NCBI RefSeq assembly: GCF_000153825.1
Contig: NZ_DS022299.1
Coordinates: 1,142,869 to 1,206,868, forward strand
Reading direction: 5' to 3'
From: Synechococcus sp. RS9916
Lineage (GTDB): Bacteria; Cyanobacteriota; Cyanobacteriia; PCC-6307; Cyanobiaceae
DNA length: 64,000 bases
In this document: in pieces, positions 42,743-51,071 of the stretch
How positions within the stretch are numbered: the first letter of the stretch is position 1
Layout of the letters: each line of letters opens with the position of its first letter
The notes under the pieces: model-generated
The model's input: only the letters and a program-made list of their open reading frames with translations
Databases searched by the model: none
What the model was told of the DNA's origin: nothing
Made by a program: the position numbers and the translations under genes

Positions 42743-44686
42743 ATGCCCGCCGCCGTGGCCGTCGCAACGCTGATGCTGCTCAGCCTCTGCGGCGCGGCCA
42801 TCGCTAAAGGGGGGCTCCAGTGGGGATTGCTGGTGATCAGCCTGGGGAGTGGCACCACGCTTCTGGTTCAGCAGCGGCGCTGGAGAAGCCAGCAGGCCCT
42901 GCTGCTGAGCCTGATGTTGCTGTTATGCGCCTTACGCGGAAGCCATGCAGCCCACATCGGTCCAGGCCCCCTGGATCCCGTGCATCACCTAGCGCAGGCA
43001 GGGGAACTCCAGCAGCTGGAGGGCCGCTGGCAGCAGGATTCCAGCCCAAAAGACGGGCAGTGCAGAGGGTTGGTGCTGGTACGGCGCCTGGATGGCCAAC
43101 GCGTTGACGGCCTCACGGAAGTGCTGCTGAATCCCTGCAGCCAGGCCCTTCGCGCAGGGGCCTTGGTGGAGACCCGAGGACAGCTGCGTAAGCCCAGCTT
43201 GAGCCACCATCCGCTGTTGCCATCGCCCGCCCAACGCCTGGCCAGGCACAACAGCTGGAGCCAGTTCAAGACAGCGGAGCTGAAGGTGGTCGGCCAACGC
43301 TGGAGCCCTCTGGCCGATGCCAGACGCCGAATCGAAGAGCAATTCAGGGCCGTGCTGGGTGCAGAGCAGGGCCCAGTGCTCGCCGCCCTGGTGCTGGGGG
43401 GAGCCCAGGTGGAGTTACCAGAGGAGCTGCGTCAAGCCTTTCGCGTCGCCGGGTTGTCCCATGCCCTGGCCGCGTCTGGATTTCACCTTTCGGTCTTACT
43501 CGGCAGCGTGTTGGTGGTGACGCGCTCCTGGCCAAGGTGGGGACGACTGTTTGCTGGCATCGGCGCGATGCTGGTGTTCCTGGCCCTCGCCGGCGCCCAG
43601 GCCTCCGTGGTGCGCGCAGTGCTGATGGGACTGGCGGGCCTGCTGATCCAGCAAAGCGGAGGGAAAAGCCGGCCCCTCGGTGTGCTGCTGGCCACCCTGG
43701 TGCTGATGCTGTGGCTTCACCCCGCCTGGGCCAGGAGCATTGGCTTTCAATTCAGCGCAGCCGCCACCGCTGGCCTGGTGCTGACCGCTCCAGGGCTTGA
43801 AGCCCGCCTGAAGCCTCACTTGCCCTCGAAGGCGCAAGGTCTGGCGGGGGCCTTGGCCGTGCCACTCGCCGCTATGGCGTGGACCCTGCCCCTGCAATGG
43901 CTGCACTTCGGGGCCATGCCCCTCTACGCCCTGGTGGCCAACCTGTTGGCGTCCCCCCTGCTGATGGCGCTCACCTTGTTGTCGATGGGGCTCGCGCTCG
44001 TGGTGCTTCTCCTGCCTGGAGGATTGGTATCTCTGATCGCACCGCTGATCACCCTGCCGATGCAGGCCCTGGCCTTCCTCTTGCTTCGGGTGGTCACCGC
44101 CATCAGTCACTGGCCCTGGGCCCAGGTGCTGACCGGACGACCGCAATGGTGGATGGTGCTCGTGGTGGTGCTGACCGTGGTCTCCTGCTGCACCCGAACG
44201 ACACGCGGACGCAAGGCGCCTGTCGTCCTGTTGCCGCTATCCCTACTCGCCCTTGGCCTGCATGGAGCGGAGCTGATGGCCGATGCCGTCGTGCATGTGG
44301 AGCAATGGGGCCGGCAATGGGTCCTGCTACGCCATCAGGGCCGAGCCGCCTTGATCAGCAGCTCCGGCGACGCGCTCAGCTGCCGCGTGGCCCGGCAACT
44401 TGGCCATGGCTCCGGCCATGGCCGTTTTGATTGGGTGGCCGTTCTGGACCCCGTCGCGAGCGATGCCCACCGCTGCTGGACCGATCAAGCCCACACCCTG
44501 GTGGCTGAGCCATGGGGACTCAATCCGCTGCAGAGGGGACAGCGATTGACATCCCCAGGGCTGGAACTGAAACCACTGACCTCCCAAGGGCGGCACTTTG
44601 CCCTCCAGGCCGGCCAACGCAGGGTGCGCCTGCAACGCCACGGGCTGCGCCTGTCAGCAACAGGCGGCCCTGGGGCAGGCAGTTAA
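42743..44686 (+). CDS. comEC: ComEC/Rec2-family DNA-uptake channel protein
   Basis: A 647-residue polytopic membrane protein of the ComEC family, which moves single-stranded DNA across the inner membrane during transformation. An N-terminal soluble region (about 70-200, with Cys residues at GQCRGLV and NPCSQAL) is followed by the competence core, including GLSHALAASGFHLSVLLG and GAQASVVRAVLMG, and about ten helices. The C-terminal part (about 515-647) is short and lacks the HxHxDH metal site of the beta-lactamase-like nuclease domain. With the pilin genes it suggests natural competence, but this is inference. Confidence 0.88.
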   Translation: MPAAVAVATLMLLSLCGAAIAKGGLQWGLLVISLGSGTTLLVQQRRWRSQQALLLSLMLLLCALRGSHAAHIGPGPLDPVHHLAQAGELQQLEGRWQQDSSPKDGQCRGLVLVRRLDGQRVDGLTEVLLNPCSQALRAGALVETRGQLRKPSLSHHPLLPSPAQRLARHNSWSQFKTAELKVVGQRWSPLADARRRIEEQFRAVLGAEQGPVLAALVLGGAQVELPEELRQAFRVAGLSHALAASGFHLSVLLGSVLVVTRSWPRWGRLFAGIGAMLVFLALAGAQASVVRAVLMGLAGLLIQQSGGKSRPLGVLLATLVLMLWLHPAWARSIGFQFSAAATAGLVLTAPGLEARLKPHLPSKAQGLAGALAVPLAAMAWTLPLQWLHFGAMPLYALVANLLASPLLMALTLLSMGLALVVLLLPGGLVSLIAPLITLPMQALAFLLLRVVTAISHWPWAQVLTGRPQWWMVLVVVLTVVSCCTRTTRGRKAPVVLLPLSLLALGLHGAELMADAVVHVEQWGRQWVLLRHQGRAALISSSGDALSCRVARQLGHGSGHGRFDWVAVLDPVASDAHRCWTDQAHTLVAEPWGLNPLQRGQRLTSPGLELKPLTSQGRHFALQAGQRRVRLQRHGLRLSATGGPGAGS

Positions 44687-44711
44687 AGTGTGGCTGCGTC
44701 ATTTGACGCTT

Positions 44712-44798
44712 GGAGAGGTGGCAGAGCCCGGTTGAATGCGCACGACTCGAAATCGTGTAGGGGTAACACCCTCGTGGGTTCGAATCCCACCCTCTCCG
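44712..44798 (+). tRNA. tRNA-Ser (CGA)
   Basis: An 87-nt tRNA whose acceptor stem pairs GGAGAGG with CCTCTCC. The anticodon stem CACGA/TCGTG encloses the loop CTCGAAA, giving anticodon CGA (codon UCG). A long variable arm follows, typical of tRNA-Ser, then the T arm with GGTTCGAATCC. The CCA end is not encoded. It lies 25 bp after comEC. Confidence 0.96.
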
Positions 44799-44892
44799 TT
44801 CACACGCAAGCCGCCATCGAACAGCCTGGGACTTGAGTTCAGGCGTCGTGATGGTTCGCCACAACCCGCCTTGTCCATGAAAGGACCGGAGA

Positions 44893-45360
44893 ATGGCTCC
44901 AACCGGTGCCCCAGCCATGGCCTTTCAGCTGCAGGATTTCTTCGAGCCCTGGCTGAACAGCACCCCTGAGCGCCGTCAGCAGTTTCTGGACAATCCACGC
45001 CAAGCCATGGAGGAGATCGTTGGCGTGCCCTCCGACATTCCCATCCGCGTTGAGATCACCGGCGACCAAATCTGGTTTCAAGCCTCGATTCCCAAGTTGC
45101 CCGATGCGACCGACGGCAGCACGTCGCTACTGGCCATGCGGCAAAGCAATGAACGGATCAATCGCTGCCCTGTGTTGAGGGTGTCAGGCCGGGAATTCAT
45201 TGCCAACCATGTGCAAATCCTGGCGGAGTATGGAATTCGTGTTCCTGAGGATGTGATCGTCACGATCGATCCAAAACCCAAGGGGTATCTTCACTTCCGT
45301 GTGCGTCTCGACACTCTTTATCCGCTTAGGAATGAAAGAGCAACACCAAACCTTGAGTGA
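44893..45360 (+). CDS. Hypothetical protein with two NHLP-leader-like segments
   Basis: A 155-residue soluble protein. ATG 44893 has AAAGGA 8 nt upstream; ATG 44917 is an alternative. Residues about 27-70 (RQQFLDNPRQAMEE, then VPSDIPIRVEITGD) and about 98-140 (REFIANHVQILAEYGIRVPED, then GYLHFRV) both follow the layout of nitrile hydratase-type leader peptides (NHLP): a helix with an NP-type turn, a GI/GV-x-P junction and two beta strands. No core peptide or modifying enzyme gene is adjacent, so a peptide precursor role is doubtful. The 3' end overlaps the convergent small gene by 35 bp. Confidence 0.55.
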   Translation: MAPTGAPAMAFQLQDFFEPWLNSTPERRQQFLDNPRQAMEEIVGVPSDIPIRVEITGDQIWFQASIPKLPDATDGSTSLLAMRQSNERINRCPVLRVSGREFIANHVQILAEYGIRVPEDVIVTIDPKPKGYLHFRVRLDTLYPLRNERATPNLE

Positions 45361-45583
45361 CTTGGTGAAATTCCTTTTCCTCACGACTTAAATCCAACCC
45401 CACCTGCAAACCTTCCTTAATGGCATCCTCAAAGGGAGGCGTGGAGGGCGATTGGGCACTACTCCACAGAGCCGCAATTCCCACGGGCGTTGCATGCCAA
45501 CGAAAACGATCGGTGATGCCGATCTCAGGTTCCTTGAGGGAATCCTCCAGCAACGCGTTGATCGGTTGGGTTTGATTCGCCAT
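45326..45583 (-). CDS. Hypothetical protein (85 aa)
   Basis: A small soluble protein from ATG 45583 (MANQTQPINALLED). It has alternating helical stretches (INALLEDSLKE, PPFEDAIKEGLQVGL, EEKEFHQVTQGLVLLF) and no membrane segment or cysteines. It is convergent with the NHLP-like gene, overlapping by 35 bp, and divergent from the glycosyltransferase gene (76 bp between the starts). No family was recognised. Confidence 0.5.
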   Translation of the reverse strand: MANQTQPINALLEDSLKEPEIGITDRFRWHATPVGIAALWSSAQSPSTPPFEDAIKEGLQVGLDLSREEKEFHQVTQGLVLLFHS

Positions 45584-45659
45584 GACAATCAGCATCGGGA
45601 TTTGTCCCTAGACCTGCAATCAGCTGAGAGACTTCTTGATGTAGATGCCGAAGCCTGGG

Positions 45660-46898
45660 ATGAGTGTCGAGCGGTCCCTTGACCTGCCGCAGCGCATCGC
45701 CCTCGTGCATGAGTGGTTTACCCCCCGCTCAGTCGGCGGCGCCGAGCAGGTGGTAGACACGATCGACCAGTGGCTCACCACCCTGGGGCGCAAACCTGAC
45801 CTGGCCGCTCTTGTGGATGGCGAAAGCCGCCTCCCCCACAGCCGCTGGGCCGGTCGCCGCATCCTCACCAGCCCGATCCAGAAGCTGCCGTGGGGCATCA
45901 GTCATGTGCAGCAGTATCTGCCGCTGCTTCCCCTGGCGATCGAGCAGATCGATCTCGGTGACTATCCGCTGGTGATCAGCAGCAACCATCTGGTGGCCAA
46001 AGGCGTGTTGACCTCACCCGAGCAACTGCACATCAGCTACGTCCACACCCCGGTGCGTTACGCCTGGGATCAGATGCATGCCTATCTGCGGCGTTCAGCC
46101 CTGGCACGGCGTGGCCTGGGACCCTGGATCCGCTGGCAACTGCATGCCCTGCGCCAATGGGATCAACTCAGTGCGGCCCGTGTGGATGTACTGGTGGCCA
46201 ACTCCCGCTTCACCGCAGGGCGCATTCGTCAATATTGGCGGCGAGATGCGCACGTGCTGCATCCGCCGGTGCAAGTGGAGCGCTTCCGCTGGGATCAGCC
46301 ACGGGATGACAGCTACCTCTGCCTCTGTCGGTTGGTGCCCTACAAGCGGGTGGATGTGGTGGTGGAAGCCTTCAATCGCCTGCGTCTGCCGTTGAGAGTG
46401 GTGGGTGATGGCCCTGAACGTGCTCGCCTCGAGCAGCTGGCGGGCCCCACCGTGCAAATCCTGGGGCGCCAAAGCCAGGAGCAAGTGGAAACCCTGCTGG
46501 CCCGTTGCCGGGCCTTTGTCTACGCGGGGTTGGAGGACTTCGGCATCGCTCCCGTGGAGGCCATGGCCTCTGGAGCACCCGTGATCGGCCTGGGGCGGGG
46601 CGGCCTGCTCGACAGCGTCCGCTGTGCGGCCGCGGGCTCCGCTGAGCCCACCGGCGTGCTGTTTCCCGAGCAGACCCCCGCTTCAGTGGCGCAAGCTGTG
46701 GATTGGTTTGAACAACGGCGGCTCTGGCGGGAGCTGCCACCCGAGCAGCTGCGTCACTGGGCTGAGCGCTTCAGGCCAGACGCCTTTGTGTCGCGCTTTG
46801 AGACACTGGTGCAACGCAGTTGGGAAACCCATCAGCAATCCTGTGCCGTTGCCGCGAGTGACCCCGCCGGGCTACCGGAATTGAGCCGTTGCGATTGA
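45660..46898 (+). CDS. Glycosyltransferase family 4 protein
   Basis: A 412-residue GT-B glycosyltransferase from ATG 45660. The N-terminal domain begins IALVHEWFTPRSVGGAEQVVDTI, and YVHTPVRYAWDQMHAY is characteristic of WbaZ-type mannosyltransferases. The C-terminal donor-binding domain has LCRLVPYKRVDVVVEAF, VVGDGPER and the E-x7-E motif EDFGIAPVEAM. It is followed directly by a polyprenyl-phosphate sugar transferase gene whose start overlaps or abuts its end. Together they probably act in surface polysaccharide assembly at the cytoplasmic membrane. The donor sugar is uncertain. Confidence 0.9.
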   Translation: MSVERSLDLPQRIALVHEWFTPRSVGGAEQVVDTIDQWLTTLGRKPDLAALVDGESRLPHSRWAGRRILTSPIQKLPWGISHVQQYLPLLPLAIEQIDLGDYPLVISSNHLVAKGVLTSPEQLHISYVHTPVRYAWDQMHAYLRRSALARRGLGPWIRWQLHALRQWDQLSAARVDVLVANSRFTAGRIRQYWRRDAHVLHPPVQVERFRWDQPRDDSYLCLCRLVPYKRVDVVVEAFNRLRLPLRVVGDGPERARLEQLAGPTVQILGRQSQEQVETLLARCRAFVYAGLEDFGIAPVEAMASGAPVIGLGRGGLLDSVRCAAAGSAEPTGVLFPEQTPASVAQAVDWFEQRRLWRELPPEQLRHWAERFRPDAFVSRFETLVQRSWETHQQSCAVAASDPAGLPELSRCD

Positions 46899-46912
46899 GT
46901 AGATTGAGACGC

Positions 46913-47683
46913 ATGGGAGACAGGATGGTCAAGGCCCCGCGTCGCCTCGTGTTCCCCGCCAGTGGGGCAACGCTGAGACGCCAGGCCAGCCGCCGCCATC
47001 TCGCCCTTCTGGCTGCACCACCCTCCACGCTGACGGCTCGGGCCTTGGTGCGCCAGCAAAGCACCACCGGCCGGAGCCTGAAGCGCACCGGGGATGTGTT
47101 GTTCTCCCTGGCTGTGCTTGGCCTGGGCTCCCCGGTTTTCCTGCTCCTGGCACTGCTGGTGAAAGTGAGTTCCCCGGGGCCGGTGTTCTATGTGCAGCGC
47201 CGAGTCGGCAGGGGCTACCGCCATTTCGGCTGCATCAAATTCCGGACCATGCGTCCGGATGCAGACCGGGTGCTGGCCAGCGTGCTCGCGGAATCACCGG
47301 AGATGCGCGAGGAATTCGAGCGCGATTTCAAACTGAAAGACGATCCGCGCATCACCCCGATCGGCCGATTCCTGCGGCGATCCAGCCTGGATGAATTGCC
47401 CCAGTTCCTCAACGTCCTCCGCGGTGAGATGAGTGTGGTGGGACCACGCCCCATCGTCGACAAGGAAATCGAGCGCTATGGCGCCTACATGGACGAAGTA
47501 CTGGCCGTTCGCCCAGGACTAACGGGTCTGTGGCAAGTGAGCGGTCGCAACAATCTCAGCTACGCCAAACGGGTGCGTCTCGATGTGGCCTATGCCCGCG
47601 GACGGTCGTTCATGTTGGATTTCGCGATCATCCTGCGCACCTTTGGCGTGCTGCTCCTGCCCATGGACCGCGGCGCTTACTGA
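46913..47683 (+). CDS. Polyprenyl-phosphate sugar-1-phosphate transferase (bacterial sugar transferase family)
   Basis: An initiating phosphoglycosyl transferase of about 256 residues from ATG 46913; a TTG upstream and an ATG at 46925 are alternatives. One membrane segment (about 65-88) is followed by the catalytic domain: GPVFYVQRRVGRGYRHFGCIKFRTM, SLDELPQFLNVLRGEMSVVGPRP and RPGLTGLWQVSGR. The DE pair in SSLDELPQ is the catalytic Asp-Glu. It follows the GT4 gene with virtually no gap, so the two likely share a transcript for exopolysaccharide or O-antigen synthesis. Confidence 0.92.
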   Translation: MGDRMVKAPRRLVFPASGATLRRQASRRHLALLAAPPSTLTARALVRQQSTTGRSLKRTGDVLFSLAVLGLGSPVFLLLALLVKVSSPGPVFYVQRRVGRGYRHFGCIKFRTMRPDADRVLASVLAESPEMREEFERDFKLKDDPRITPIGRFLRRSSLDELPQFLNVLRGEMSVVGPRPIVDKEIERYGAYMDEVLAVRPGLTGLWQVSGRNNLSYAKRVRLDVAYARGRSFMLDFAIILRTFGVLLLPMDRGAY

Positions 47684-47702
47684 GGCTCGGGCCGGTCATC
47701 GA

Positions 47703-48740
47703 TCAGGCAGCCAAGGAGCCCATCAGCAACAGAAGCGGCAGCAACAACCAGAGGGCCTCCAGTCGCCGGCTGCAGGCCAGGATGCGCAGAATTGCAGCAG
47801 TGTCAGCAGCCGGTTGCTGACAGGCCAGCAACGGTTTCTCCACCCAGCGATCGCCATAGCGATTGCGGCCGCCAAGGCAAACACCCGCGCAATGGGCATA
47901 GATCGCTTCAGCGCGGCCGGCATTGGGTGAAGGATCGGGGGCACCATCGCGCTCTGCGGCCTTCACCAGCCCCCACCAGGCTGACCAAGGCCGACTCACC
48001 AGTGGCAGCGTCAGCATCACAAGCCGGCAAGGGACCCACACCAACAGATCATCGAGGCGGGCCCCGGCGGTGCCCAGCCAACGCAAGGTCCCGCGGCGAT
48101 AGCCGAGCATCGAATCGAGGGTGCTGGCAGCCTTAAAACCCCAGGCCAGAGCCAAGGGCCCCGGCCAGCTGGACTCCACCTGCCACACCACCAGCCCCAC
48201 AACCATCCAGAACAGCGGCGCAAACAGACCATCCACACTGTTTTCCGCTGCGGTTTCCGCAGCAGCACGCTGGATCTCCGCCGCATTCAAGCTGGCGGTA
48301 TCCCGGCCCACGATCCACTGAAGGCGCTGCCGTGCCTTGGGCAGATCATTGGCCTGCAATGGCGTCACAACCGCCATCACCGCCTGCTCCAAACTGCGGC
48401 CGGCCAGGGCACTGGCCAGCCCCACCACCAGCAGCAAGAAACCAAGAACCCTCACGGCAGGCTCACCCGCCATCCAACGACCGAGAGCACACTGCTCGAG
48501 CCACCAACCGCTGAACCCACTGCCCAGCACCAACAACAGCGTGATCAGCCCCCCGGTCCAACGCAGGCGCCAGGGTGATTCCCCGGCCACCCCCGCCAAC
48601 CCTTGGTGCAGCTGGTTGATCCACCAGCCCATCACCACCACCGGATGGGGCCAACCCATCGGATCACCGATCAGGCGATCCCACAGCGCCGCCAGCAACA
48701 CAGCGATGGCGGCCAGCCCCCCAGCACTGACCGTGATCAC
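47703..48740 (-). CDS. cobD: Adenosylcobinamide-phosphate synthase
   Basis: A 345-residue CbiB/CobD-type membrane enzyme that attaches the aminopropanol-type arm to adenosylcobyric acid. The DRLIGDPMGWPHPVVVMGWWI opening, QRLQWIVGRDTASLNAAEIQRAAAETAAENSVDGLFAPLFW core and DSMLGYRRGTLRWLGTAGARLDDL are family signatures. It starts with GTG 48740, overlapping the stop of the upstream MFS-like gene (GTGA), so the two are coupled. Together with cbiET it indicates de novo cobamide synthesis. Confidence 0.93.
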   Translation of the reverse strand: MITVSAGGLAAIAVLLAALWDRLIGDPMGWPHPVVVMGWWINQLHQGLAGVAGESPWRLRWTGGLITLLLVLGSGFSGWWLEQCALGRWMAGEPAVRVLGFLLLVVGLASALAGRSLEQAVMAVVTPLQANDLPKARQRLQWIVGRDTASLNAAEIQRAAAETAAENSVDGLFAPLFWMVVGLVVWQVESSWPGPLALAWGFKAASTLDSMLGYRRGTLRWLGTAGARLDDLLVWVPCRLVMLTLPLVSRPWSAWWGLVKAAERDGAPDPSPNAGRAEAIYAHCAGVCLGGRNRYGDRWVEKPLLACQQPAADTAAILRILACSRRLEALWLLLPLLLLMGSLAA

Positions 48741-49804
48741 GACTGAGTCACAGGCGCTCGCAGCTGCGTGATCGCCAACAGCAGAAATCCAGCGACCACC
48801 AGGGGCAAGGCGATGGAGAGCGTCAGAAGTTGACAGATCACACCCAGGCCGATGCTGCCCACCACCCCGCCAATGGCGCCGGATCGCAGCATCACCTGCC
48901 AGCGCAAAGGAGCATCACCAAGACGTTCGAGCTGCGCGACCAACGCTGCATCCGTACTGGGCGCCAGAGCGCCAATGGGCAGGAACAACAGAACGGCCAG
49001 CCAAGCTGGCACCCCCGCCTGACTGATCACCAGCAGAATGGCCATCAGGAGATAGCCCAGCGACCGGTGCCAAGCCGGGATCAGGCCCACACCGATGCGG
49101 CCCAGTCCATAAGCCGCCAGCACCATGGCGAAATCGAAGCATTTGCCCCCATCCACCTGCCGAACCCAGAGCGCCAGAAGGGCAAACAAACCTCCCATCA
49201 CCAGACCCTGCAGCATGCAGCGCGCGTCAAAGGGAATGTGATGCTCGCCTGAGGGCGGCTCTCCTGAGGGTTGCTCCGAGGTGGAGCCTTGGATCGTGGG
49301 GGACGCCGCCACACCGGCAAGGGGCAACAGCAGCAGCAAAGCAGGCACGAACTGACGAATGGCCGGGAACAGCAGGGCGGCCAGCAGATTGCCGATCAGG
49401 GCGCCCACATCCTGACCACGGCGCAGCCGCAGCATCGAACAACTGTTTCGATGCAGCAGGCGTCGCTGGAGCGGCAGCGACGACATCTCCTGCCCAACAC
49501 CAAACAAGAGAACGGCCACAAAAGAGCCCATCAGTAGAGGCGTTGGATCGAGGTTCTCGATGCCAACAGCAAGACTGAGACCGATCAACACCACCACCGC
49601 CAACAGCTGCAGGCCATAACCCTTTGGGGTACGCCTGAGCTGCACCAGCAGGGGCAAGGCCCCCAGAGCAGGCACGAGACTGTTGAGCAGAGGTGAAGCG
49701 GTCAAGCCACTCACCATCCAGGCCGTCGAAGCCAGAGTCAGGCTCGCCCCGGCCTGGGAGGCCCCCAATAGAACAGGTGGGGAGGAGCGGCTTCGGTCAG
49801 TCAT
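48737..49804 (-). CDS. MFS-like polytopic membrane protein
   Basis: A 355-residue protein with about ten hydrophobic helices and a polar, Pro/Ser-rich central loop (about 170-195: GSTSEQPSGEPPSGEHH), a typical two-bundle transporter arrangement though shorter than most MFS carriers. RRGQDVGALIGN and GRIGVGLIPAWH are suggestive of MFS loops. No substrate can be assigned. It lies between ilvC (185 bp upstream) and cobD, to which it is translationally coupled; a cobalt or corrinoid-related role would be speculation. Confidence 0.65.
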   Translation of the reverse strand: MTDRSRSSPPVLLGASQAGASLTLASTAWMVSGLTASPLLNSLVPALGALPLLVQLRRTPKGYGLQLLAVVVLIGLSLAVGIENLDPTPLLMGSFVAVLLFGVGQEMSSLPLQRRLLHRNSCSMLRLRRGQDVGALIGNLLAALLFPAIRQFVPALLLLLPLAGVAASPTIQGSTSEQPSGEPPSGEHHIPFDARCMLQGLVMGGLFALLALWVRQVDGGKCFDFAMVLAAYGLGRIGVGLIPAWHRSLGYLLMAILLVISQAGVPAWLAVLLFLPIGALAPSTDAALVAQLERLGDAPLRWQVMLRSGAIGGVVGSIGLGVICQLLTLSIALPLVVAGFLLLAITQLRAPVTQS

Positions 49805-49941
49805 TCAGAGTCTCCAGGTGGGACGCATTGGCCAGCACGCATCAGCACCAGCGCCTCGCCACAAACCGCCCTGATGCAATGGAGTCGGTCCCAGCATGGC
49901 TGAGACTTCAAGTCGGTGCTCGCAACCGACCTGACATCGAA

Positions 49942-49980
49942 GTTGGTGGGGCAGGACCTAATCGGCCCACCCCCACCAAC
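49942..49980 (-). terminator. Strong hairpin immediately downstream of ilvC
   Basis: GTTGGTGGGG and CCCCACCAAC form a perfect 10-bp stem, with a further GGGCC/GGTCC inner pairing. It begins 10 bp after the ilvC stop. No T run follows, so it may be a 3'-stabilising structure or an attenuated terminator. Confidence 0.5.
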
Positions 49981-49989
49981 AAGGGGTGA

Positions 49990-51021
<1,032 letters not shown>

Positions 51022-51071
51022 TTACGCAAACGGTGGTGAACCACTGATTTCACACTCCACCGACGCCGGTT

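Noticed and set aside
49805-49989. Possible small gene in the 185-bp ilvC to MFS-like interval
   Set aside because: No start with a convincing frame; the only clear structure is the hairpin after ilvC.
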